64,000 nucleotides of DNA from NCBI GenBank assembly GCA_018064605.1, contig JAGHUX010000036.1, positions 19,776 to 83,775 on the forward strand. The letters are read 5' to 3'. Of this stretch, positions 7,494-23,144 are shown piece by piece. This DNA is from Candidatus Limimorpha caballi (GTDB lineage Bacteria; Bacteroidota; Bacteroidia; Bacteroidales; F082). Each line of letters opens with the position of its first letter. The first letter of the stretch is position 1. The notes below the pieces were generated by a model that had not been told where the DNA came from, did not search any database, and saw only the letters and a list, made by a program, of their open reading frames with translations. The translations under genes were made by a program, and so were the position numbers.

Positions 7494-9353
7494 ATGAACG
7501 AAAACGAAAACATCGTCAACGAAGAAGTCAAGAACGTTGAGGAGAAAGAAACAAAAAGAGTGAAACCGGTCCCGGCTGCGGATTTCGACTGGAGCAGCAG
7601 CACCAAGAAGCACGACAGCTACAGCGACGCTGACCGCGAGAGAATGGCCGCGATGTACGAGAAGACAATGAGTCAGATCGGCGACCACGAGGTCATCGAC
7701 GGAACAGTCGTGGCGAAGACCGCACGCGAAGTGGTCGTCAACATCGGCTTCAAGTCAGACGGTGTTATTCCGATTTCAGAGTTCCGTCACAACCCGGACC
7801 TCAAAGTCGGTGACGTCATCGAGGTTTACGTTGAGAATCAGGAAGGTGTCAACGGCCAGCTCGTCCTTTCACACAAGAAGGCGCGCCTGCTGAAGTCATG
7901 GGACCGCGTCAATGCAGCATTCGACAGCCAGGAGATCGTCCGCGGCTTCGTGAAGAGCCGTACAAAAGGCGGCTTGATCGTCGATGTGTTCGGCATCGAG
8001 GCATTCCTCCCAGGTTCACAGATTGACGTGAAGCCTATCCGCGACTACGACGTGTATGTCAACAGCACGATGGAGTTCAAGGTCGTGAAGATCAACCACG
8101 AGTACAAGAACGTCGTTGTTTCACACAAGGCACTCATCGAAGACGAAATCGAGCAGCAGAAGAGCGAAATCATCAGCAAGCTTGAAAAAGGTCAGGTCCT
8201 CGAAGGCGTCGTCAAGAACATCACCAACTACGGCGTGTTCATCGACCTCGGCGGTGTTGACGGTCTCATCCACATCACAGACCTTTCATGGGGACGCATC
8301 AACGATCCCAAGGAAATCGTCCAGCTTGACCAGCAGATCAAGGTTGTCATCCTCGACTTCGACGACAGCAAGAAGCGTATTGCTCTCGGCCTGAAGCAGC
8401 TCACGCCACATCCGTGGGATGCCCTCGACCCGAACATCAAGGTCGGTGACACAGTGAAGGGCAAAGTCGTCGTCATCGCCGACTACGGTGCGTTCATCGA
8501 GATCGCCCCGGGCGTTGAAGGCCTCATCCACGTCTCAGAAATGTCATGGTCACAGCATCTCCGCACAGCCCAGGACTTCCTGCACCTCGGCGACGAAGTC
8601 GAAGCGAAGGTCCTCACACTCGACCGCGAGGAGCGCAAGATGAGCCTCGGCATGAAGCAGCTCATCCCGGATCCATGGGCGAACATCTCAGAACGTTACC
8701 CGAAGGGTTCAAAGCACACCGCGACAGTCCGCAACTTCACCAACTTCGGCATCTTCGTGGAGCTTGAAGAAGGCGTTGACGGTCTCATCCACATCTCAGA
8801 CCTCAGCTGGTCGAAGAAGATCAAACACCCGGCAGAGTTCACGAAGATCGGCGACACTATCGATGTCATCGTCCTCGATGTTGACGAAGAGAACCGCCGC
8901 CTGAGCCTCGGCCACAAGCAGCTTGAAGAGAACCCGTGGGATGTCTTCGAAAGCATCTTCACAGTCGGCTCGATCCAGCAGGGCACGATCATCAGCACAA
9001 ACGAAAAGGGCGTCGTCGTCTCATTGCCTTACGGCGTTGAAGGCTTCTGCCCGAACCGTCACCTCAAGAAAGAAGACGGCACGACAGCCAAGAACGACGA
9101 GACTCTCGACTTCAAGGTGATTGAGTTCTCGAAGGAAAACAAGAAGATCATCCTCTCACACTCACGCATCTGGGAAGAGACAAAGGCAGTCGCAGAAGAA
9201 GCTGAAGCAGCCGAGAAAGAGAAGGCACAGAAGAACACGAAACGTGCCGTGAAACAGATCAACGACAGCGTCGAGAAAACCACTCTCGGTGACCTCGATG
9301 TCCTCGCAGCTCTGAAAGAGAACCTCGAGAAAGAGGAGAAAGGCAACAAATAA
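7494..9353 (+). CDS. rpsA: 30S ribosomal protein S1
   Basis: This protein binds mRNA and helps it dock on the small ribosomal subunit. An acidic N-terminal tail of about 65 residues precedes six S1 RNA-binding repeats, seen as recurring signatures: VNIGFKSDGVIPISEF, VDVFGIEAFLPGSQ, GVFIDLGGVDGLIHITDLSW, GAFIEIAPGVEGLIHVSEMSW, GIFVELEEGVDGLIHISDLSW and a degenerate last one. The end is lysine/glutamate-rich. At 619 aa it is normal for Bacteroidota. The coding sequence uses a strongly biased codon set typical of a highly expressed gene. No Shine-Dalgarno lies at the usual spacing, although gggagg occurs about 20 bases upstream. Confidence 0.97.
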   Translation: MNENENIVNEEVKNVEEKETKRVKPVPAADFDWSSSTKKHDSYSDADRERMAAMYEKTMSQIGDHEVIDGTVVAKTAREVVVNIGFKSDGVIPISEFRHNPDLKVGDVIEVYVENQEGVNGQLVLSHKKARLLKSWDRVNAAFDSQEIVRGFVKSRTKGGLIVDVFGIEAFLPGSQIDVKPIRDYDVYVNSTMEFKVVKINHEYKNVVVSHKALIEDEIEQQKSEIISKLEKGQVLEGVVKNITNYGVFIDLGGVDGLIHITDLSWGRINDPKEIVQLDQQIKVVILDFDDSKKRIALGLKQLTPHPWDALDPNIKVGDTVKGKVVVIADYGAFIEIAPGVEGLIHVSEMSWSQHLRTAQDFLHLGDEVEAKVLTLDREERKMSLGMKQLIPDPWANISERYPKGSKHTATVRNFTNFGIFVELEEGVDGLIHISDLSWSKKIKHPAEFTKIGDTIDVIVLDVDEENRRLSLGHKQLEENPWDVFESIFTVGSIQQGTIISTNEKGVVVSLPYGVEGFCPNRHLKKEDGTTAKNDETLDFKVIEFSKENKKIILSHSRIWEETKAVAEEAEAAEKEKAQKNTKRAVKQINDSVEKTTLGDLDVLAALKENLEKEEKGNK

Positions 9354-9388
9354 GCCTGATTCAAGACAGAATAATTAGTATTCTAAAT

Positions 9389-9426
9389 AAGAAAGCGTTT
9401 CCGTGATGGAGACGCTTTTCTTTTTT
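9389..9426 (+). terminator. Rho-independent terminator after rpsA
   Basis: A stem (agcgtttcc with ggagacgct, one G-T pair) around a short loop is followed by TTTTCTTTTTT. Confidence 0.8.
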
Positions 9427-9563
9427 CACCACGAATTGCACCACGAATTGCACCACGAATCTTCACGAAGGTTCTTCACCACGAATTGCACGAATGATAC
9501 GAATTTTTGTCACCACGAATTGCACCACGAATTGCACCACGAATTGCACGAATGACACGAATA
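9427..9563. repeat. CACGAATT-type intergenic repeat tract
   Basis: This is a 137-base tract built from copies of caccacgaattg and gcacgaatgayacgaat, some in tandem and some degenerate, with no coding potential. A related tract occurs at 32720-32781. With the terminator and promoter around it, it fills the gene-free stretch 9354-9673. Confidence 0.7.
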
Positions 9564-9648
9564 TTTTAGTCTGCATACTGCGCGGATTTCATGCAGATGT
9601 TTTTTGAAAAGATCCGCATTTGCCCCGTGAAATATGAAGGATTTTTAT

Positions 9649-9656
9649 TACCTTTG
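9649..9656 (+). promoter_or_regulatory. -7 promoter element (TACCTTTG) for the dehydrogenase/fucosidase pair
   Basis: TACCTTTG lies 17 bases before the ATG at 9674. Confidence 0.6.
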
Positions 9657-9673
9657 CGACTTATTTCAAAGTT

Positions 9674-10612
9674 ATGAAAATCGTCTTCCTCGAACCGCTC
9701 GGATTCACCGTCGAATCCATCGAAAAAGCCTGTGACAACTTGAAGAGTCAAGGCCACGACATCGTCATCTTCCCCGACAAACGACCTGAGTTGAACATCG
9801 AACGCGCCCGCGGGGCCGACATCGTGGCGCAGACCGACATGCCTATGGGCAAGGATTTCTTCGACTCCTGCCCCACCCTCAAGATGCTCGCAATCGCAAT
9901 AGTCGGCCTCGACCATGTGGATTTGGATTATTGCGAGAAACACAACATTCTCGTCAGGAACGCAGCAGGTTATTCAACCGGAGCCGTCGCCGAGCTTGCA
10001 ATTGGAATGATGATTGGTTTGTATCGGCATATCGTTGAAAACGAAAGCATTACGCGCAGATGCCATGGCTGCGCCATCCTTCCCGGGAAGGAGATTTCGG
10101 GCAAGAACGTCGGGATAATCGGCATGGGCGCGATAGGCCGCCGCACCGCAGAATTGGCGAAGGCGTTCGGCTGCAACATCCTCGCATGGAACAGAAAACC
10201 CGTTGACATTAAAGGCGTTACATTCGTTGATAAAGAGACGCTACTCAAAGAATCGGACATCGTTTCGCTGCATATCGCCCTGAACGAGGAGACACGCGGT
10301 TTCATTTCCGCCAAGGAACTTGCGATGATGAAAAAGTCGGCCGTCCTCATCAACACGGCGCGCGGCGGGCTGTTAAACACTGACGACCTCGCCGAAGCGT
10401 TGAAAACCAAGAAGATCGCAGGCGCGGCGCTCGACGTTTACGACGGTGAGCCGCCACTTTACTACGGACTGCCGCCGATAACAAAAGAGAATCCGCTGCT
10501 GTCGGCGCCAAACACCATGCTGCTTCCACACATCGGTTTCGGCACCGTCGAAGCCAAAGAATTAAGGCTCAAACTCGTTATTGAAAACATCGAAAAATTT
10601 GCAAATAATTGA
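9674..10612 (+). CDS. D-isomer-specific 2-hydroxyacid dehydrogenase, NAD-binding, 312 aa
   Basis: This cytoplasmic oxidoreductase interconverts a 2-hydroxyacid and a 2-oxoacid. The Rossmann motif GIIGMGAIG lies near residue 150. The catalytic trio is visible: arginine in INTARGG, glutamate in DVYDGEPP, and histidine in LPHIGFGTVEA. The N-terminal half has the substrate-domain layout of the phosphoglycerate/glycerate dehydrogenase group. At 312 aa it lacks the ACT domain of many SerA proteins, so SerA is not assigned. The next gene starts only seven bases after its stop, so the two are probably cotranscribed. Confidence 0.88.
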   Translation: MKIVFLEPLGFTVESIEKACDNLKSQGHDIVIFPDKRPELNIERARGADIVAQTDMPMGKDFFDSCPTLKMLAIAIVGLDHVDLDYCEKHNILVRNAAGYSTGAVAELAIGMMIGLYRHIVENESITRRCHGCAILPGKEISGKNVGIIGMGAIGRRTAELAKAFGCNILAWNRKPVDIKGVTFVDKETLLKESDIVSLHIALNEETRGFISAKELAMMKKSAVLINTARGGLLNTDDLAEALKTKKIAGAALDVYDGEPPLYYGLPPITKENPLLSAPNTMLLPHIGFGTVEAKELRLKLVIENIEKFANN

Positions 10613-10619
10613 ATTTCAA

Positions 10620-12125
10620 ATGAAAAGAATCTTAGCTTTATCGCTTGCCATGGCACTTGCCATTTTTTCATGCAAAACAAACAAAAATCCAGAAAACACT
10701 GAGAATAAACAAGTTACCGACACAATCACGGCGAAGGCACTTGAGGAATGGAAAAACGACCACTTCGGTATGTTCATTCATTTCGGGGTCTATTCAAAAC
10801 TCGCAGGAATATGGAAAGGCGAACAAATCCCGTATTACGGAGAGCAGATTATGAACCACGCCCGCATCACCGTGCCTGAATATGAAGCCGTCGCAAGAGA
10901 ATTTAACCCGACAGACTTCAACACCGACGAAATCGTCGAACTCGCCGAAAACGCCGGAATGAAATATATCGTCATCACCACGAAACACCATGACGGGTTC
11001 TGCATGTTCGACACGCAAACCACTGATTATGATATCGTTGACTTCACGCCATACGGCAAAGACATTGTCGGGCAACTCGCCGACGCCTGCCACCGGCACG
11101 GCATGAAACTCGGTTTTTATTACTCCCTTCCCGACTGGCATTATCCAAGCAGCATCCCGCATCTCAAGCCGGATTCGACGACAAAATGTTGGGAACACGT
11201 GAACCAAGTCTATTCGCCGCTGGAGACAGTCACGCCCGAGCTGGAGGAATATATCGTGAAGCAAATCAGCGAGTTACTGACAAATTACGGTGAGGTCACG
11301 ACATTGTGGTTCGACATGGGGCTTGTGACGCCGGAGCAGAGCAGACGTTTCCGCGAAGTCGTCAAAAGCATTCAGCCTCAATGTCTTATCAACGGAAGGA
11401 TTATGAACAACCAAGGCGATTACATGACATTGCCCGACAACGGCGACGTGGCGTCGTATGGCGACATTTACTGGGACAATCCCGCATCGCTTTACGGCAC
11501 ATGGGGCTACAAGTCGTGGATTGAGCGACCAGAATTGTCGGAACAAGTCAGAACACAAATCGGGAGATTGAGAAGCACCGTAAGCCACGGCGGAGTGTTC
11601 CTGCTCAACATCGGCCCCAACGGAGACGGCAAAGTCATTGATTACGAGAAAGATGTGCTTGACGGAATTGGAGAGTACCTGCGCGACAATCCGAATTTTT
11701 ATGAAACCGAATGTGCAACATCATCAAACTCAGAAAAGATCATAACCGCGGACGATTCAGCCGACGAGATCGTCCTCGACGGCGGCGATGCGCTCCGTCA
11801 CGCGATGATTGACGGCACGGGTTACATGAGTGTCCAGCCGGATTCGTGGCTTTCATGGAAAGTTGAAGCCGCCGAATCGGCCGAATACGACGTTTTCGCC
11901 GTCTATCTCCCTGAAAATGACGCGAAAGAATATGTCCTGAAATGCAATGAAATCAGTCTGAATCACGTCCTGCCCGGCGTTGACAGGATGGTTCAGACCT
12001 CATATTTCGGAAGCGTATTAATTGAAAAAGGTGTCAATGAAGTCATTCTCGACCAGGCGAGCCGGTGCAATCCGCTTGAGCCGCTTGGTGTCGAGGTTGA
12101 AAAGATAATTTTGAGAAAAAAGTGA
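10620..12125 (+). CDS. Alpha-L-fucosidase, GH29, lipoprotein
   Basis: It removes alpha-linked fucose from glycans. The start at 10620 gives a lipoprotein signal ending in FSC (cysteine 18), while an upstream in-frame ATG at 10581 lies inside the preceding gene. The catalytic domain covers about residues 35-350: MFIHFGVYS, KYIVITTKHHDGF, and LWFDMG, whose aspartate 232 is the expected nucleophile. The last 130 residues form a beta-rich carbohydrate-binding-like domain. The length of 501 aa is normal. The lipid anchor suggests display on the surface or in the periplasm for host or plant fucosylated glycans. It fits with the nearby GH2 enzyme. Confidence 0.93.
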   Translation: MKRILALSLAMALAIFSCKTNKNPENTENKQVTDTITAKALEEWKNDHFGMFIHFGVYSKLAGIWKGEQIPYYGEQIMNHARITVPEYEAVAREFNPTDFNTDEIVELAENAGMKYIVITTKHHDGFCMFDTQTTDYDIVDFTPYGKDIVGQLADACHRHGMKLGFYYSLPDWHYPSSIPHLKPDSTTKCWEHVNQVYSPLETVTPELEEYIVKQISELLTNYGEVTTLWFDMGLVTPEQSRRFREVVKSIQPQCLINGRIMNNQGDYMTLPDNGDVASYGDIYWDNPASLYGTWGYKSWIERPELSEQVRTQIGRLRSTVSHGGVFLLNIGPNGDGKVIDYEKDVLDGIGEYLRDNPNFYETECATSSNSEKIITADDSADEIVLDGGDALRHAMIDGTGYMSVQPDSWLSWKVEAAESAEYDVFAVYLPENDAKEYVLKCNEISLNHVLPGVDRMVQTSYFGSVLIEKGVNEVILDQASRCNPLEPLGVEVEKIILRKK

Positions 12126-12253
12126 TTTTTCAGTTAATATTTTTCACCCGTAGGCGGAATTAAATCTTATTAAAATTTCTTTAAAAAATTACGAAAAAGT
12201 TGTACAATTCGCTGATTTTTAGCAATTTAGCGTGTTAAAAAATACATATAGCC

Positions 12254-12565
12254 GTGTGCAACTTGTACGCGAAATACGCAAAAATTCTTGAGATATGCAA
12301 GCATTTTTCCGAAAATCTTGTCAATGCCGTCGGCAATGTCCCCAGAAGGGGTGTCGTCCCGCGTTTTTCAGACGTGGAGGTCGTCGCCCTGTCAATGACA
12401 GCCGAGGACATTGACAGCGAGAACATGCTGTTCAACAGGCTGAAGGAGTTCGGCGGCCTCATGCCGAACCTGATATGCAAGGTCGGCGCGTTCACCGTCC
12501 TGCGATACATCAACAGCGTGAACGGAAGGCCCGTGAGCCGGGTGAAGTACGCCCTCAACCCCTGA
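12254..12565 (+). mobile_element. Internally deleted IS982-family transposase remnant
   Basis: The 103-residue frame resembles the N-terminus of IS982-type transposases (KYAKILEICKHF; FSDVEVVALSMTAEDIDSEN) for about 75 residues. It then passes directly into a segment resembling the family's extreme C-terminus (VGAFTVLRYINSVNGRPV; SRVKYALNP). The DDE catalytic core, around 200 residues, is missing, so no active transposase can be made. The frame is intact across the join, so the deletion was in-frame or selected to be open. The flanking AT-rich bases 12126-12253 contain no gene. Terminal repeats could not be fixed. The family assignment is from remembered motifs. Confidence 0.65.
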
Positions 12566-12589
12566 CGGTTTCATAGGGTTGAACCGTCA
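12563..12589. repeat. Palindrome joining two broken genes
   Basis: TGACGGTT at 12563-12570 pairs perfectly with AACCGTCA at 12582-12589. The TGA stops of both convergent remnants are the outer bases of the arms. It may be the end of the insertion sequence or a terminator. Confidence 0.55.
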
Positions 12590-12736
12590 CGTCCGCGCGA
12601 TAACACGCACCACCTCCTCGGTGAGAATCGCCATGTTCGTAAGCTCATTGAAATAGCGGACATCGATCGTTTTAATCCAGCTGCCCGCTATTTCCTGAGA
12701 TTCACTTATTGTCAAATCAACATTCTGAGGTTGCAT
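12587..12736 (-). pseudogene. Truncated MazG-like nucleotide pyrophosphohydrolase
   Basis: The minus strand encodes 49 residues with the start of a Bacteroidota MazG-like pyrophosphohydrolase (TISESQEIAGSWIK, then VRYFNELTNMAILTEEV). It ends at a stop supplied by the palindrome at the IS remnant. Family members continue for another 60 or so residues with further acidic metal ligands. Near the break the normal EEVGEVA pattern appears shortened to EEVV, which removes part of the metal-binding motif. The ATG at 12736 overlaps the end of the transporter gene by 20 bases, so the intact ancestor was probably its downstream partner. Confidence 0.6.
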
Positions 12737-14399
12737 TTTCGAGACGTTTCATCATTGCGAACATGAATATCGCGGAAACCACGCACAAGATAATCAACAC
12801 GCCCCATATCATCACGAGCGAGAGGCCAGTGTTCCAGATCGAGCTGATGACCGACGTGAGGTAGTTGCCTATTGCCGTGGCGCCGAACCACAAGCCCATC
12901 ATGAGGCCTTTGAGCTTCGGAGGCGCGACTTTCGACACAAATGATATTCCCATCGGGCTTAACAAAAGCTCGCCGAATGTGAGAACCAAGTACGTGGAAA
13001 TCAGCCAGTTGGGCGACACGAGTATGTTACTGACACCGCCAGTCACCTCAAGCTCCTTCGGCGAAGGAAGCCCGAACGAAGCAGCCGCCATCACGCAGTA
13101 ACCGAGTGCCGCAACAAGCATGCCCAACGCAATCTTCCGTGGCGCCGACGGCTCCTTGCCTTTCTTCGCCAAAGCTCCGAAAAGCGCAATCGAGACCGGC
13201 GTCAGAGCCACCACGAAGAACGGGTTGAAATGCTGGAAGATCTGCGGAAGCAGGTTGACCGTATCCTCGACATTCGCCGCCTTGTACCAGACACCCGCCA
13301 CGCACAACGCGAGAATCAATGCGGAAACAATCTTCCCTTTTTTATTTTCACTCTGGAAAAGTCCGAACAAAGCATATACGCCTACAGCGATGATTGCGAG
13401 CGTGAAGACATCGAAGCCGATTCTGGTCCAGCCTGTTGCGGTTGACGCGGTGTAGTCGCGGGCGAAATATGTCAATGTCAGACCTGCCTGCTGGAACGCC
13501 ATCCAGAAGAATATGACGACAGCGAAAACGAGGCAGAGTGCCACGACGCGTTCTTTCGTCTGTTTCGGAGTAAGTTCTGCGACATTCTCTTCTGCCGCGG
13601 CCTTGGCGTCTTTGCGTACATCGACATGCTTGAACAAGCGGCGGAAACCGAAATAGATGCCAATCGACAAAATCAAAGACAAGCAGGCGACACCGAATCC
13701 GTAGCTGTAAGCATTTGACAATGAGTCGATGTAGCTGTTGCAGAAAGTCGTCATGTCACCGGCGAAACTGCTTTGGCTTGCCGCGAGTGCCTCAAGGCGT
13801 GTCATGCCGTCGGTGGTGATTGTCCCGTCAAGGAACTGGTGAGCTAACGACGGGATGTTGGCGTCGTAGGTGAAACCGCTCTTGGCGAGGAAGGAGTTTG
13901 TGACAGCGGTGGCTGTCGTCGGCGCGAACATCGAGCCGATGTTGATTGCCATGTAGAACAGGCTGAAGCCGCCGTCGCGCTTGGCAGCGTACCTCGGGTC
14001 ATCGTACAAGTTTCCGACCATGACCTGAAGGTTTCCTTTGAAAAGGCCGGTGCCGACGGCGATGCAGACCAAGGCGACAATCATCATCGTCAACGCCACT
14101 CCGCCGACAGCGTCTTTCTGAAGAAGCAGGAGCAGGTAGCCGACAAACATCACGACGATGCCGGTGACGACAGTCTTGCCGTAGCCCCAGAACTTGTCGG
14201 CGATGAAGCCGCCGACGATTGGCATGAAATAAACGGCAGCGAGGAAACCGCCGTACAGCTGTCCGGCAGTCTCGGCAGCCAGACCGAATTTCGCTTGCAA
14301 GAACAGTACGAAAATCGCAAGCATTGTGTAGTAGCCGAAGCGTTCGCCAGTGTTCGCCAACGCCAAGGCATACAATCCCTTAGGGTGTCCTTTAAACAT
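12717..14399 (-). CDS. POT-family proton-coupled di/tripeptide transporter
   Basis: This inner-membrane symporter has 12-14 hydrophobic helices. The N-terminal signature HPKGLYALALANTGERFGYY carries the POT motif ERFGYY, and FKGNLQVMVGNLY and FSLFYMAINIGSM carry the second signature in the helix 4-5 region. The length of 560 aa suits bacterial peptide transporters with the two extra helices between the halves. It lies 48 bases downstream of the GH2 gene on the same strand, so joint transcription is likely. Peptide uptake fits an asaccharolytic or mixed lifestyle alongside the secreted C25 protease. Confidence 0.93.
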   Translation of the reverse strand: MFKGHPKGLYALALANTGERFGYYTMLAIFVLFLQAKFGLAAETAGQLYGGFLAAVYFMPIVGGFIADKFWGYGKTVVTGIVVMFVGYLLLLLQKDAVGGVALTMMIVALVCIAVGTGLFKGNLQVMVGNLYDDPRYAAKRDGGFSLFYMAINIGSMFAPTTATAVTNSFLAKSGFTYDANIPSLAHQFLDGTITTDGMTRLEALAASQSSFAGDMTTFCNSYIDSLSNAYSYGFGVACLSLILSIGIYFGFRRLFKHVDVRKDAKAAAEENVAELTPKQTKERVVALCLVFAVVIFFWMAFQQAGLTLTYFARDYTASTATGWTRIGFDVFTLAIIAVGVYALFGLFQSENKKGKIVSALILALCVAGVWYKAANVEDTVNLLPQIFQHFNPFFVVALTPVSIALFGALAKKGKEPSAPRKIALGMLVAALGYCVMAAASFGLPSPKELEVTGGVSNILVSPNWLISTYLVLTFGELLLSPMGISFVSKVAPPKLKGLMMGLWFGATAIGNYLTSVISSIWNTGLSLVMIWGVLIILCVVSAIFMFAMMKRLENATSEC

Positions 14400-14446
14400 A
14401 ATTTATTTTTTTTTGAATTTTTAAATCTTTGAATCTCAAACAATTT

Positions 14447-18394
<3,948 letters not shown>

Positions 18395-18505
18395 TTAATT
18401 TTTTCAAAACAATAAGAGTGCGAAGATAAAGAATTTTTCAAGAACATCTGAATTTTAACAAGTATTTTTTAGAAAAAAATATGGAGTTATTTCCAAATAA
18501 AACAG

Positions 18506-18513
18506 TATCTTTG
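18506..18513 (+). promoter_or_regulatory. -7 promoter element (TATCTTTG)
   Basis: TATCTTTG lies 26 bases before the ATG of the 72-aa lipoprotein and probably serves the run of genes through ligA. Confidence 0.6.
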
Positions 18514-18538
18514 CAGGATTAAATGTGATTACTTTCTC

Positions 18539-18757
18539 ATGAAAACAAAGTACATATTATTGATTATCATAAGTTTATTTGGGATATTGACAACATCGTG
18601 CGAGAAGCAGTGCATTTGTCACGACTACACCACGAATTCAACGAGTGAGATTTACAGTGCATACTCGAAAAAGGAATGCAAGGACGCCGAAGAATATTTT
18701 TCAAATCTCGTCGGGCACGGTCACGAAATCGAATGCAGTTATGAAAGGAAAAAATAG
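18539..18757 (+). CDS. Small cysteine-rich lipoprotein, 72 aa
   Basis: A hydrophobic signal (KYILLIIISLFGILTTSC) ends in a lipobox cysteine at residue 21. The mature part is about 50 residues with four more cysteines (CICHDY, ECKDAEE and IECSYE), which could form two disulfides in the periplasm. A clear -7 element precedes it and the next gene begins three bases after its stop, so it is the first gene of an operon. The family is not recognised. Confidence 0.7.
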   Translation: MKTKYILLIIISLFGILTTSCEKQCICHDYTTNSTSEIYSAYSKKECKDAEEYFSNLVGHGHEIECSYERKK

Positions 18758-18760
18758 ATT

Positions 18761-22163
<3,403 letters not shown>

Positions 22164-22197
22164 AACGTTTATCAGCCAATCATAAAAAATAATAATT

Positions 22198-23118
22198 ATG
22201 AAAAAGTACATTACATTGATTTTCTGTTTGTTCGCGGCGAATGTTTGCTTCGCGCAGCACTCAAAGACGTATGATTTCATCGAAAAAGACGGACAGACTC
22301 TCCGTCTTGACGTTTATTTCCCCGATGACGGCATGGCGCAGCACCCGTGCATATTGTTTTATTTCGGAGGCGGCTTCATCTCGGGGGCGCGTAACGACTC
22401 GACTGTCGTAAAATTCTGTGAGACAATGGCTTACGAACACGGTTTTGTCGCCGTCGCCGCCGACTACAGGCTTGGATTAAAGGGCGCAAAACACATCGGC
22501 GTTTTCAACAAAAAGCCTGTGAAAGACGCCATTTACATGGCCGCAGAAGACGCCATTTCAGCCATCGACTTCATCATCAGACACTCCAAAGAACTGAAAA
22601 TCAACACGGAGGAAATAATAATCAGCGGTTCAAGCGCGGGAGCCATCACCGCATTGCAGACCGATTATTTCATCTGCAACGGCAAAGGCAATTCGGAGAT
22701 TCTGCCAGGCGACTTCCATCTCGCAGGGGTGATTCCTTTCGCCGGCGCGGTCTATTCCGTCAACGGCAAGGTGAAATACAAAAAGCACTCCCCCGCCCCG
22801 ACGATGTTCTTCCACGGCATGAGAGACAACCTCGTCCCGTACAAACAGATCAAGTTTTTAAACGTCGGCTTCATCGGCTCCGACAGGCTCGTCAGGCAGT
22901 TTGAGAAACACGACTATCCGTATTTCATCAGGAGATACGAGAACTACGCGCACGCCGTGGCCAGTTGCTACAACGAAAACATTGATGAGATCCTTTGGTT
23001 TTATGACAATTACGTCAAGCAAGGCATTGATTTACAAATCGATGAAAAAGTCAATTATATAAAAAACGCACCGAAAGTCGGGTCTGACATATCAAAGAAA
23101 ACCGACTTATACGATTAG
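22198..23118 (+). CDS. Exported alpha/beta hydrolase (esterase/lipase type), 306 aa
   Basis: A cleavable signal (MKKYITLIFCLFAANVCFAQ) precedes an alpha/beta hydrolase. FYFGGGF near residue 55 is the oxyanion-hole loop. The nucleophile is S146 in SGSSAG, the acid D210 in FHGMRDN, and the histidine H252 in ENYAHAVA. The HGGG-like loop and spacing suit carboxylesterases of the hormone-sensitive-lipase or acetyl-xylan-esterase type. The substrate is undetermined. The gene lies 34 bases after ligA without an obvious promoter, so it may share its transcript. Confidence 0.85.
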   Translation: MKKYITLIFCLFAANVCFAQHSKTYDFIEKDGQTLRLDVYFPDDGMAQHPCILFYFGGGFISGARNDSTVVKFCETMAYEHGFVAVAADYRLGLKGAKHIGVFNKKPVKDAIYMAAEDAISAIDFIIRHSKELKINTEEIIISGSSAGAITALQTDYFICNGKGNSEILPGDFHLAGVIPFAGAVYSVNGKVKYKKHSPAPTMFFHGMRDNLVPYKQIKFLNVGFIGSDRLVRQFEKHDYPYFIRRYENYAHAVASCYNENIDEILWFYDNYVKQGIDLQIDEKVNYIKNAPKVGSDISKKTDLYD

Positions 23119-23144
23119 AATTTTACAAAAGAAAATTGAATAGT

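Noticed and set aside
9427..9563. Repeat tract considered as a CRISPR array.
   Set aside because: Units are short, degenerate and tandem, with no regular unique spacers and no cas genes nearby.
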